From: Entomortierella parvispora
Lineage: Eukaryota > Mortierellomycota > Mortierellomycetes > Mortierellales > Mortierellaceae
NCBI GenBank assembly: GCA_963573315.1
Contig: OY752148.1
Location: 2,161,263-2,225,262 of the forward strand
Length of the DNA stretch: 64,000 nt
Direction: 5' to 3'
Shown here piece after piece: positions 31,102 to 46,363 of this stretch; position 1 is the stretch's first letter; every line of letters starts with the position of its first letter. A program made the translations under genes and the position numbers. Below the pieces are notes generated by a model. The model saw only the letters and a list, made by a program, of their open reading frames with translations. It did no database searches and was not told the DNA's origin.

Positions 31102-33229
31102 ATGTTTGACCACCCAGGTCCTGTAGCCCAACCCGAGGGAAACCCTGGCCCGTTTGCAGGAACAGGAACAGGAACAGAAACATTGGTCTCGCTTAGAGTC
31201 CTGGACTTGCCAGAGCTGTTCGGGAACATTGCCCAACATCTTGACCTCGACAACCTCTGCACCCTTCGACTTGTCAACCGGCTCTTTCTAGCCATTTGCG
31301 GCCCTTACTTCTCCATCAGGCTCGATACTGACAATACCGAACGATATTCAGACGTGGGAACACTGTTTGTCTTGCTCCAGGACATTATCGACAACCAAAT
31401 CAGGACCAAAGAGTCGACGACGAGGTGGAGGAGAAGCCCATTCGATCAGATCAGAGCCCTCAGGGTGGCGTCGGGACTTGATCTTTATCATTACCTCTCC
31501 AAGATCGCTCCTGGGGGCGACATGGCTATTTTCTTGGACCACTACCGCCGATGGACCAACAATGAAAACACCATACACTTCCAAACAGGAACGTTGACTG
31601 GAGCCAGCGGACAGAAACCCCTCTGTGGTCATCCATTATGGACAGGCCTGGGAAAAATCGAGCTGCCCTGGACGTTTTGGGACCTCATTCCATCAAATGG
31701 AAGCGCTCTTCTTTGCCATTTGGAATCCTTGGAGGTCGTAAAGGATAAGCGAGATCAGAGTCAGAGCGAAGAGTGTCTCAACCCCTTCTTGGTCCGGTTA
31801 AGTCAAAGCTCGGCAGCAAACACCCTGCGCTCGCTTTCACTGGGTCCCAGACCCAAGCCAATACCATTAACAGTTGCATCCCAGTCGAGTCAAATCTCTG
31901 CAGCAGAAAACACTCTCAGCTCGCTCACTCTGGGAACCCCCGATATCAAGGAATGGCGTATCAACTTGCGGATCCTTTGCGATTGTATTTGTTCCCTGCG
32001 AGCTCTAGAGTCCTTGACAATCAATGGCATAGACTCTTTCGATCTAAACGACTTTTATGTCGCGGCCTCCACCATCACCACCACCGTCAAAAACAGTGAA
32101 GGGACTGAGGAACAGAATCAACAGCGACGACAGCAACAACCATTAGCGGCCAAGGGCGTCAAATCTCTGATCTTCAACAGTGCAGCGTCGACCAAGGTCA
32201 AAGTGCCTATCCTTGCCTTGTTCCCGAATCTAGAGTCATTGACGCTTGACCGACCGGACGGTCTATACGATCACCAAATGGACCAGTACCTCTCCACGAT
32301 GGAAAATCAGGGCCTCACCACTGCCACTGGACTCGACATTCGTGAACTTGAACTTGAACCCCTTCAAGGATCAAAGTCGCGCCGGTTCGTGATCGTATTC
32401 CCCCGGTTAAAGCTGTTGCACGTTCCCTTCAGGAGTATCGATCAATGGGACAACTCTTTGTTGCTCCAAACCTGGCTCCGGACGACACACATGCTCGCCT
32501 ATCTAGATGTCATCATCAGGCCCTCGATTTTCATGTTTCAATTACTCGACATGTTCAGCAAGGAAGCCATCACACTTCAGAGCATCAAAATCCGTTCAGC
32601 CGTGATGGACAATGCCACCCATATCTCCAAGCTCCTCTTGTCACCCCAGTTTCAAACCATTACAAGATTGCAGATCCAGACCGCGATCATCCCTGGCATT
32701 GGCATAGCTCCCAACTAGTATGATGGACATGACCTTCGATGGAAACCAGAAGAGCACAAGATCCTGGCAAAGCTCTTTCTGACAGCGCCCTGGATTAGGA
32801 ATTTGACGTCCCTTTCGATGCCGTCCCTTATTGATCCTATTCTTCTGGGAGCAGAGGAGAAGGAAAGAGTGGGGGGAGGGCCTAGATCGGGTCTCGTCCC
32901 AAACTCTTCTCAAGAGGATGCCCTTCTTGGTGACTCTGGAGCTGACAGATCCTATCCTTGACTTGTCGTTTTTCAAGGACCTTGGCCGTCCTTTTCCTCC
33001 TCCTCCTCCCGTTGATTCTTCCACCACATCACTCGAACCCTCGGAATCTTTCCGACTGAGAGATTACTGCACGACAGAACGACCTTTGCTGAAGCAATTG
33101 AAGCTTGTTCAGTGCAACATGGTCATTACCAATGACATTGACCCACTAGAAAAATGGCGCGCGCAACTCCTTTATCAGTTCCGCTTCTTGACCGATCTCA
33201 CATTGACAAAAGAGAAAATAAAAAAATGA
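31102..33229 (+). pseudogene. F-box/LRR-like paralogue 4, disrupted by an in-frame stop and a frameshift
   Basis: The frame from the ATG at 31102 encodes LDLPELFGNIAQHLDLDNLC, then LRLVNRLFLAICGPYF and the LPWTFWDLIPSNGSA and SSAANTLRSLSL blocks, then stops at a TAG at 32716-32718. The same frame continues past that stop with family-like sequence (ILAKLFLTAPWIRNLTSLSM), and after a G-rich stretch near 32870-32885 the reading shifts into the frame ending at 33229, which carries MPFLVTLELTDPILDLSFFK, TTERPLLKQLKL and QFRFLTDLTL, the normal family C-terminus. An intron starting at the GTATGA after the stop could remove the stop only by deleting residues conserved in the siblings. So this copy is probably a recent pseudogene, or makes a truncated 538-aa protein. 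Confidence 0.7.
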
Positions 33230-33324
33230 TTCTTTTTTTTTTTTTTTTTCATTTATTTTTCCATTTCAAGTGGTATTTTCCAATATTTTTTACTCCATTT
33301 CAAGTGGTATTTTTCAATGTTTTT

Positions 33325-36989
<3,665 letters not shown>

Positions 36990-37497
36990 TGGGGGCTGGA
37001 GGGAGGTGGATGGCAATGATGAGAGTAGTCAAGAAGGAGAAGGAGAAGAGAAGAACAGAGAGAGAGAGGGAAGAGAGAAGAGGAGGAGAGAAGAGGAAGA
37101 AAGAAAAGAACAGAGAGAAGAGAGAAGAGAGAGAGGATGCAGCACAGACAGCAAAAGGGACAAGGCAGAGAGAAGAGCGGCCCAGACCCGCGCACTGGGG
37201 ACATCTGTGGAGGAGCAAGGAAGCAAGCAAGCAAGGGTTCGAAGGGCGGGAAAGCGGTGGTGACTGCGTGCAGTGCACTGTTCGTGGTGTGTGTGCACAG
37301 TGTGCACAGGGGAAAACAGAGATCCATTAATGTTGCCACTGCCATTCATTTGATTCATTCTTCATTCCTCTTTATTCTCTATTCTTTGTTCATTCCTTCA
37401 TTTGTTCGTTCTCTCCTGTCTGTCCTGCTTCGTTTGTCATCTCGCCATCCCTTCTTCCTCCTCCTCCTTAATCATCACATCAGTGCCTCTTCTCCCC
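36990..37497. promoter_or_regulatory. Divergent promoter region RhoGAP/neurochondrin
   Basis: 508 bp between divergent starts. A GA-rich tract (37030-37135) lies on the RhoGAP side and a CT-rich leader on the neurochondrin side. No named motif is seen. Confidence 0.4.
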
Positions 37498-39629
37498 ATG
37501 CACGCAACCACACCAGCACCCGCCAACGCGCTCTCGGACCTGGACCGATGTCTCCAGTTGCTGCGCCCAGGCACCCCTGACGAATCCAAGTTCATTGGCC
37601 TCACCCTCATGTCCGACTTGCTCCAGGCTGATCAGGATCCCTCTACGATCACCCGCTTCTTTGACAGCATGGACTTTGCATTCCTGGACCGCATGCTTCA
37701 AATCGGTAGGTTCCATTGCAACCTTCCTCAAGAGCCTTTGTTGTTCGACAAGCAAAGTTTGTCTTTTGTCTGATCCGTGCTCTTTTTCCCTTTCATAGAA
37801 CAAGACGCTGTTCCCAAGGATGCTGGCGTCGATGCACCTACAATCCGCTCAATCGCCATCGACATTCTCGCCTGCTTCTCGACCCAGGGAGATCTTTTGG
37901 TCAGGAAGGAGTTCAAAGACAGGGTCCCTGCTATGCTCCGTCTCTTGTCTGCAAGGTGCGTTGATGCCAGGGGCAAATCCAGCACTTGTGCGCCACCAAA
38001 TCGGATCCGTCCTCTGATACAAACAGAGCCTAACATTCCCTTCTTGTGCCTTCTAGTGATACCACTGACAATAGCAGCAAGATCCTAAAGATGTTGATCC
38101 GGATAACGACATACCCTCAAATCGCCATGGTTTTGACCAACCCTCAATATCAAAGCACCATCGTATCATTTATTCTCTCAACTTTTGATCGGAAAGGTAG
38201 TCGTTTGCCGCTATTTATTCTCTGTGTATTCAGGCTCCACAGGCTTAGTGATTCCAGCAGCAACCTGACTGACTGCGATTGATATTTCTTTGTTAGACGA
38301 ATCCAACAAGGACGCGATCATGGTTTGCCAGCGCACCTTTTTAAACATTCAAGATGGGTACAAACAAAACGCCGATGCGGTATTGCAAATCACCAAAGAG
38401 TTTCTTCCGACCATCATGAGCCAACTCTCGACACCCTTCAGTCGTTTGAAAGAGACCCACAAAGCCGACATCTTGCATGTGTTGTCAGATTGTCTGGCCT
38501 ACCTCCCGGAGACCTATATCCAACGGCATGTGAAAGATCATCCCTCTGAAACAAAGGCATGGACAAAGAATTTGAAGTCTGGACTTATTCAGTTGCTGAG
38601 TACGAGACAAGGTAATGCAGAGAAAGGATGATTTGATCAGCTTTCCTGTCGACGCCATATGAAAACTTGTTCAACCCAACTGACACTATTCCAACGCTGT
38701 GTCTAGCTCCCGCCACCAGGGATGATTGCTTCAAACTGATTGGAGTACTTTTGCAACGATTGGGGCCAAGCTGGCTCTTCCCCGATCCTCCCAGCAAAAA
38801 GATCGTCACCAAGAAACCATCTCCAACTTCGCTTGCCGATTCAATGGAATCCCTTTCCTTGTCTGATGGTGAAATCGACAAGAAATTCGCTGCCTTGGTA
38901 GTTCATTTGACCTGTGTCGAGGTTCGAGTTCTGATGGACGAGCTTGCCGAGGATCTTCCCGCCAATACCTCCCCCACCACCCAAAGCTCCGACAAGGCGA
39001 CATCGTCCACAAAGGTCAGACGGGAGCAGGTCCTTCCTTTTGCCTACGAGATTCTCGAGGTATCCATTGGGTACTTGGTTCGTATCTCTGAGAGTGACGG
39101 ACCAGAATATGGTTTGTTTGACGCGACAGGGTTACTCAAGATCCAAGAGTCACTCCAGTCCACTTTTACCGCCATTTTGGATTATCTCAGAGATTTGCAG
39201 GTATAGCTGTCATTTTCTAGCGCAATGTTGTATGCACTATAGCACACCTGCCAACACCATCCATTCCCGCCTCTCTTTTTTTTTCTTCTATAGACCGGAG
39301 CAAAACCTGAAACGTTGGCATCCAACATGATCTATCTCGCCTCTCTCCGGATATTGTCTGTCTGGCTTATGGAAGATGACTCCCTTCATGGACAGGCATC
39401 CTACATTGTCCCTACTCTGGAATCTGTCATTCGCTACTGGTAAACTTACTGGGCAGCTTACTGGGCGAACTTACTGGGCGAACTGACCCCTTTTGTGCTG
39501 ACCAGTTGACTAACCGCTCTATAATATTCAATTATCCACTCTAGTAAATCCAAAGCCTCCCAAAAATCTCTGGTGCGGTTACTCGAGCCGATCTTGGAAC
39601 GTTTCTACGAACTGTCTCTGGACGAGTGA
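37498..39629 (+). CDS. Neurochondrin family protein
   Basis: Seven exons (37498-37705, 37799-37955, 38057-38196, 38297-38611, 38707-39200, 39294-39439, 39545-39629) give 514 aa. The opening LDRCLQLLRPGTPDESKFIG, then LTLMSDLLQ, is the diagnostic N-terminal block of neurochondrin. Downstream are armadillo-like helices (IRSIAIDILACFS, VLPFAYEILEVSIGYLVRI) and the conserved LASNMIYLASLRILSVWLME near the C-terminus. Human neurochondrin (729 aa) is cytosolic and has been tied to neurite growth and signalling. The fungal role is not established. The stop lies 81 bp from the stop of the convergent HAUS5-like gene, so the transcripts probably overlap. Confidence 0.88.
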
Positions 39630-39710
39630 AAGTATTAATCAAAATAAAAGATACGATATCACTCAAAAGAATGCAAGGTTGCAACATGAGGAAAAAACCC
39701 CCTTTCCAAT

Positions 39711-42431
39711 CTATTGGCCATATCGAACACGCTTGCGACCAACAGACTGTGCATGTCGTTGGTTTGAGGCTTGAGCTTGATCTGATCTTGAGCTCATACC
39801 TTGAATGGTCATACCATCTTTCAACAATACAGCCACCTCTTTGGCCTCCTCGAACGCAGCCTCGACATACTCTGTGAGATTCAAGAGGTCATCTCGGAAT
39901 TTCGACTGATATGTCGTATCAAACTCTGCCAGTGTATTGACCGTCTTCCGCATGCTGGCCTCAAACTGCGATGCCAGAGCGTCTGGATGCATGGCGTTGT
40001 CAAATGCAGCAGTGTCCGTCTTTTGATCCATTACAGCCTGGAACGCTGAGCTCTGCTCGAAATCCAAGGCCGAAAGACGAATAGACTCGGCCATTCCAGC
40101 CTTGAGCTCGGCCATCTCCCGATTCATCTCCTGAGCTTTGGCCACCACGGTGGACTGGACGAGATTCTGTCGTTGAAGCCCTGCCACACTCAAGATATGC
40201 TGATCCAACGACAATTGACCCTCCACGGCAATGCCCCCAGGCCGTACAGAATCGCGGTCGGATTTCTGCAACAGTTCCTCCAATTTTTGCGAGTCGACCG
40301 TGGGCGGTTGTAAGGCCACATTCCTGTGAACAGAGTGGAGGCGCTGCCTCTCTAGGGTCAAATCACTTAATGCTTCCCAGTCGTTTTCAGTAGTAGCCTC
40401 AAGTTCCTGAACAAGTGTCGATAGCTCACGCAGACCTCCTTGGATATCCTCTGAAATGTCGTTTGCTACCTCCTGAGCAAGAGCAGGCACTCTTTCAAGA
40501 TTCAACCGAATCATCTCTAGCACCTTGGCGACACCTTTTTGTTTTTGAGTCTGGTGTAAAAAGAAAAGGATTCAGATGGACGAATGTTAGAATTATAGAT
40601 ACACGTCATCATGAATACAATGACAACTTCTTTTTACCATTTTTTGATCCATGGTACGAGAGGTTTTGCTGAGCTGCTCCAACTTTTCCTTTTGTTCGTC
40701 CACAGAGACTACTCTCTCCACCATGATTTCTTGCTCTGCCTGAATAAAATCCAGCGCTGCCTCGAGACCCTTCAACTTGGCCTTGGCCTCTTCCAGTTCC
40801 TGAGGCAGCCCATCTGATTTGTTCTCCAACTCGCGGTGGTGAGCCCTAGTCCTCATTTTGGTGTATAGTTGCTCCTTTTGCTCCTCACATAGCGCAATCT
40901 TGTTCATGACTTGATCGATCTGGGCAACTCTCTCCTCATGATGTTCGCGAAATAACTAGCGACGCGTATTATAAAGAGTGAGACGGGTTTGTTCTCACTA
41001 CCTCATTTACAAAGGAATAAAAGGAATAAACCCAAAAGTCAATCGATTACTGTGTACCTTCAAAAGCTCAGTCGTTTCCTTGCCAGAAGGACTTCCAAGA
41101 GCTGTGGATGCTTCTTGGTACGAAGTATCTGTAAGGCTGCCCAGCTTCAACTCTTTGATCGATTCGAGCAAAAGCTGAATGTTTTTCTGGTCGAGCTGCT
41201 TGATTAGTCCCTGTACTGCTGCAGTATTGGATGATGTATCTGACGGCATCTTGTTCCTGAGAATAAAGTGAATGTCAAGAATTAGTCTCAAGTTATCCCT
41301 GGAAATCCCACTCATTGCACTCTCCTTGAAGAATAAGCATACTCTAGAACGATTTGCCTTGTCAGCTGGAATAGTTCCTCCAACGCCTTGGGTAAAGTGG
41401 CCTTATGGATGAGAGCAAAGGGATTGAGAAAATCTGATAAGTGCCAGCTGCATTGGAGTTAAATTATGACAGATCTCATTGATTTACCTGCAGCGAGGGC
41501 TTGGAAGTTGATTTCATAAACTGTAGGTTATGTTGAGACCCGGATCCCTCGGAGCGTTGAAACATTAGGCGGTACTCTTGCAAAATATCCTTTCTCTGCG
41601 CGGACTGTTGAATGTGAACCTTTTTCAATGTTGACAATTGTCTCTGTTGTTTGATCCGCTCTTTCATCTCGGCAATTTCTTGCCCTAATTCAGTTGGAAA
41701 GCGTATTGGTTCTGGATCAGAAAGGGTTCAAGGGTTCAACTCTCATTGCGCGTGCAAGACATTCTGGTCATCTTTGAGTTGAACCTACGCTTCTTAGTGA
41801 TGGAGAGTATGGTATCCTGACATTGCCTTGTTTTTTGTTGCCGTTCAATCTCCTTTGATCGTCTAGACTGCGTTTTAGCTTCTTCCTGCTCCCGTTGTTT
41901 TTCCTGGATTTGACGCGAGACTCTAACATAGTAGAACAGGTGCGTGTTAAGAGCTGTCTGACGCGATCATCCATTCGAAGCTACATTATAGGCACTTACG
42001 ATCGAGGCTTCAGGTTCTCAATGAGGTACTCTAGAACAGGACCACAGTATCCGTCACAGAGGCTGTACCATGAGAATAAGAGGGTCAGTCTTTGTTCTTT
42101 TTTTCCCATAATTTTCATTATATTATGCGACCCCGTACCTGACAAGTGCCTGCGGAGAGAATTCATTCTGGTCGGAATCACTCTCTAGAGATTGGCCATG
42201 CGCCCGGTGGCGAGTACCGACTTCCAGATCGCTTCCTTTGGGGCGATAGTCCAGCTCAGCTGTACTCCATGCATAGACGCGTGGAGCCAGGGTCTCTCCG
42301 AATGAGGGCTGATCTTTTTGCGGGATCTGCTCCTGAACCAAGGGAGGAATCATTTTCGCCGCTGGTTTCCTGCGACTTGCGGTCGAGGCCAGGGTCTGGC
42401 GTGGACGGTGGTGGTGTCCCTGCGAGTCCAT
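39711..42431 (-). CDS. Coiled-coil protein, likely HAUS augmin-like complex subunit 5
   Basis: Modelled as eight exons: 42431-42139, 42062-42000, 41922-41789, 41711-41522, 41447-41343, 41256-41058, 40955-40638 and 40550-39711, giving 713 aa. The junction between exons 4 and 5 rests on a weak GTTTAT donor; the nearer GTAAAT donor breaks the frame. Residues about 85-120 read FSPQALVSLCDGYCGPVLEY, then LIENLKPRS, which resembles the N-terminal helical domain of HAUS5 (LCxGxxxxIWxYIxxHV). Nearly all the rest is predicted coiled coil. HAUS5 is part of augmin, which recruits gamma-tubulin to the sides of spindle microtubules; augmin is patchy in fungi. The subunit name is a tentative assignment by pattern; another long spindle or motor-associated coiled-coil protein is possible. 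Confidence 0.5.
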
Positions 42432-42685
42432 GTCTGGGAGAAGTGGCCGTATGGAAGCAAATGAAAGAAAACGAACAGAAAAAGAAAAGCGCCATGCGTG
42501 TGGAGGGGACTGTGGCTTTGAGCGGCGATTCGCCCGAAAAGGACATTCCTTTGTGAGAAACCGTTGGTTGCCGATGCATGTCTCTTGTTCCTTTTCTTTT
42601 CTCTTTTCTCTTTTCTCTTTGCCCTGTTCCAGTCTAATCGCATCCCTCTTCCGCATCTCCCTCCCACTCTTCTTTCTTGCCCATC

Positions 42686-45266
42686 ATGGATGACCCCTAC
42701 GAGGACAGGTCCATGCCTGCTGACTATGGAAACACTGCCGACCTGGACGATCTCGACCTCGAGGACATGAAGCCTCCCCAACTCGACTACTATGCTGTCC
42801 TGAATCTGTCAAAGTCTGTGCGTGCACCCCTCTCCTCTTTTACCCTCAGTCTTTCTCGCTTCTCGCTTACTTGGAACTCCCACGGGAACCTTTGGGTGCG
42901 CACTGACAGCCCCTGACTAACCTTCCGGAATTTGTTCTCCTGTTGTACAAAACAAAATATATAGGCGACGGAGGACGACATCAAGGATTCGTACAAACGT
43001 CTGAGCAGAATCTTTCACCCCGACAAGCACGGTGATCCGACTTTGAAGCAGGCTGCGGAGACAAAGTTCCATGTCATCAACAAGGCGTTTGAGGGTAGGC
43101 TGAATGAAGAAGCCGATCAAGTTCTACCTCCTCCATGCTGCTGACGACTCATGCTACAATACATGCATCATCCCCCGTTTAGTTTTGAGCAACCCTCAAC
43201 TTCGAGCAGCCTACGACGAATATGGCGAGGACGGTTTGAATACAAAGTGGGAGGTGGGCCACAGGATCAAGACCCCTCAGGAGGTAACGATCATTTGATG
43301 ACTGACCGTACAATCTGTTCACCATCTGCGTATGGCTAAATCAAATAACACCTGTCATCTTTATTTACTCTGTGAACAGCTTAGAGAGGAATATGCTCGT
43401 CTTGCAAGGGAAAAGAAGGAGATGGAACTGGAGGGTCTTGTGCGATCCAAAAATGATATTACCATTAACGTGAATGCCACCCGTGTCTTCAAGGGAGAAG
43501 AGATTCTCTCTCCGTTTGGAGGCACTTCTTTCGGCAGACAGTCTTCAGGAGGATATTTGAGTGCGCTCAAGAGAATGCAAATCATGCAGCTATACATGAA
43601 GAATTCTTTTGAGGTAAAAAAGAATGGGTGTTTAACATCGGCCAGGATCGGGAAACGGCAACATGTCACGGGATTCTAACGCACGAATGCCAACGTTTTC
43701 CTCGATTTGTAGACTCAATTTGGACCCAGAACCCAGATGATTGTTGGTGGACAGATGACTGCAAGCTCAGGGATGGGCGGAGGAAATGTTGTCGGTACAC
43801 TTCGTCACAGCTTTTCTCAGAACTTGAATGTTGAGGTAATCACCCTTTGGATTTTTGAAATACACTCTGGAGGATTTTTATATCAGAAACTTTTTGAAAT
43901 AACGAAATAACGAAATAACGGTGCAATTATAGGTTGGCTCGTCGCTGTTGAACCCCAGGATTGGCGTGTTCAAGGGAACATATTCAATTGATCCCTTGAC
44001 TTTTATTACCGGAACGGCTCAAGTCAGACATTTCAACGCACCGGCACCTCTTGTTTTGACTTTTGGACGGAAAATCACACAAAAGGCTACTGGATACATG
44101 ACCTACCGCACAGGAGAATGGGCCATTGGATCATGGGGTCCCGTGTTTGACAGGCGCCGGGATTTTTCGTCTTTGGCACTTGGCTTTAGCTCACAGGACG
44201 AAAATGGAAGTACACAGGCAGAAATCCAGACTGGAATCATGCAATCGCATCTCTCTGTCGACCACACTTGGACCTTGGACAGCACAACAAGAGTTCGTAT
44301 CGGTGGAAGTCTTTCAACCACCGCAGGAATTAATGCCAGTATTGGAGGTGATCGCAAGATTACAGAACATACCAAGGTTGGACTGGCTGTAGAATTTGGA
44401 CTGTCCGGTGGCGTTGCCTTCAATATCAAGTAAGAAGTTATTTCGGATGAGTAGCTGTCTATCATTATCACGTTGCCAGCTCTTTCTAACACTAAGGAAC
44501 ACTTTAGGATCAAGCGTTTGGGTCAGAGCTTGACGATGCCTATCGTCCTTGCTTCCGAGTTCAACCCACGACTTGTTCTCTTGGCAACGATTCTTCCTCT
44601 CTGTGCAGTCACCGCCCTTGATATGGGATATGCCAAGCCAAAGAAGAGACGTGAAAGACAAGCCAAACTTAAGGAACTTCGGGAACTCCATGCCGAGTTT
44701 ATTGCCACGCAAAAGAAGGAGGCGCAAGAGGCCATTGATCTCTTGAGAGAATCTACGGACCGCAAAACACGCTTGGAACAGGACATGGATGGACTTGTGA
44801 TTATTGAGGCTGTGTACGGAAATCTGCAGGCTGCTCCTGAACTGGGCTTGGCCACCGATGTGACTATCCCTGTGCAAGCTTTGGTGAACAATTCACAGCT
44901 GACAATGCCTGCAGGCCACTCCAAGGTGAGTTGTTTGGACTCTTCTGCCAAAACCATTAGTTCCATATAACTGTGGTTGGATATATCAAATGATTTCTAA
45001 CTTGTTACGTTTTGTATAGAACCACATCCTTGGCTTTTATGACCCATGCTTGGGCGAGAAAAAGCAGCTCCGGATAAGATACGAATTCAGGAGAAGAATG
45101 CACGAGGTTGTCGTCTCAGACCTGGCGTCTGTTGCTGCCCCCGTCCGTTGTAAGTGTTATTTCTTGGCCGCCATTTCTTTTTTTTTTCTTTTTTTATCCG
45201 ACATGCTCCTTTGTATCGAAATGCTGACTTTTGTTTTCGTCCCCAATAGCCCATCTTCTGGCATAG
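42686..45266 (+). CDS. DnaJ homologue, DNAJC11 family (mitochondrial)
   Basis: Nine exons (42686-42817, 42965-43094, 43183-43283, 43380-43613, 43713-43835, 43933-44429, 44508-44925, 45020-45149, 45250-45266) give 593 aa. A J domain at about residues 34-105 contains LDYYAVLNLSKSATEDDIKD and the HPD motif in RIFHPDKHGD. A long central region with beta-rich repeats follows (QFGPRTQMIVGGQM, GKITQKATGYMTYRTGEW-type blocks). Two hydrophobic or charged segments (LLATILPLCAVTALDMGYAK, then KKRRERQAK) lead into a DUF3395-type end (GFYDPCLGEKKQLRIRYEF). DNAJC11 associates with the MICOS/MIB complex and helps shape mitochondrial cristae in animals. The last exon codes only five residues. Divergent from the HAUS5-like gene over 254 bp. 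Confidence 0.92.
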
Positions 45267-45641
45267 AAAATCGCCCGTTTGACACTGGCACAAAAACAAA
45301 ACATGAAAAACATCCCTTCCTTTAATGAAAAACATCCCTATGAACACTTTTGAATATGATCCTGTTCCGGTCGTGGGATGTCCAGAAAGAGTCCGATAAT
45401 GTCGAGCATGCTTGTCTAGTCCTGAGCCTTGCTGCGACACAAGTGACATGCACCAATGCGGGTTGTCAACGGGACTACTTTTGCTCCAGGGTTGAGACGT
45501 CGCGTGTGTTCGATCCAGGACTAAATAGCTCCGGACTAAAAGAAGAGTATCCTGTCATTGGCTGCCATGTCGCCATTCGTTTTCCTTGTGGCAGGGGGTA
45601 TCGGGGAGGAGTGCGCGAGAAAGCGAGTGGGCGGGTGGAGA
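45267..45641. other. Convergent spacer DNAJC11/DAD1
   Basis: 375 bp between two stop codons, presumably both 3' untranslated regions. Open frames through it lack homology-like features. Confidence 0.35.
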
Positions 45642-46042
45642 TCATTGGTTGTTCCGACTGGAGGCAGGGTCTTGACTGTTGTACATGTCGTCGTCCTCTG
45701 CGAGCTGAGAGGCCGAAGCATGAAAGTTTTTCCAGAGTTGAGAAAGTTGCTCGAATTCATGGCCAATGGTGATGATTGTCTCTAGATTCCGGTTCAAGTT
45801 GTTGACATTGGCAATGACTTGGCTCATTTCCTATGGTTGTTTACAGGTCATTAAAAAGAATATAGAGTCAACAACTATGGTCACTTTTTGACGCGGGTCT
45901 GTTCTTGTAGATTGATTCATTGAGGAAAATACAGGGGATGGGTTGGAGAATGGAGTACCAGGTTGATGTCCGAGATGAGCCTGGTGCGCTCGGCCTCGAA
46001 CGCGGCGGTGTCTCCTGCGGATCCCTGGTGGGCGACAGCCAT
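45642..46042 (-). CDS. DAD1: DASH/DAM1 complex subunit DAD1
   Basis: Two exons, 46042-45959 and 45830-45642, in phase 0, give 90 aa, matching DAD1 (about 75-95 aa). Conserved pattern: FEAERTRLISDINLV before the intron, then ANVNNLNRNLETIITIGHEF, EQLSQLWKNF, and a short acidic tail. DAD1 is a small subunit of the DASH ring that couples fungal kinetochores to microtubule ends. It is divergent from the chromate transporter across 321 bp and convergent with DNAJC11. Confidence 0.88.
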
Positions 46043-46363
46043 TGAATGAACGTGGGTGGGAGGAGTGGAGTGGAGAGAGCAGAAGCAGCAAAGCAGCAAA
46101 CAATGAACAAGGACGAGAAAAGAACCCGAAAGGTTCTCCGCCACCAAAAAAAAAAAAAAAAAAAAAGAAAAGCACACCTTCACGGCCCAACGTGCGCCAG
46201 GAGAACGAAACGAAAGAAGGAAAAGAAGGACCCTGTGTCTTGTCGCCGTTTCCCGAGCTTCCGCCTCCTTCCTCTCTCTGCCCGTTTCTTCTCTTTTCTG
46301 CTCCTCTTCATTCTTTCTTTCTTTCTCTTCGTCTCCTTTCATCCATCTCCCTCATCCCTTCCC

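Noticed and set aside
32716..32830. Intron explaining the stop in F-box paralogue 4
   Set aside because: A GTATGA donor follows the stop, but the supposed intron would remove residues that align with the other three paralogues, and a second frame change remains.
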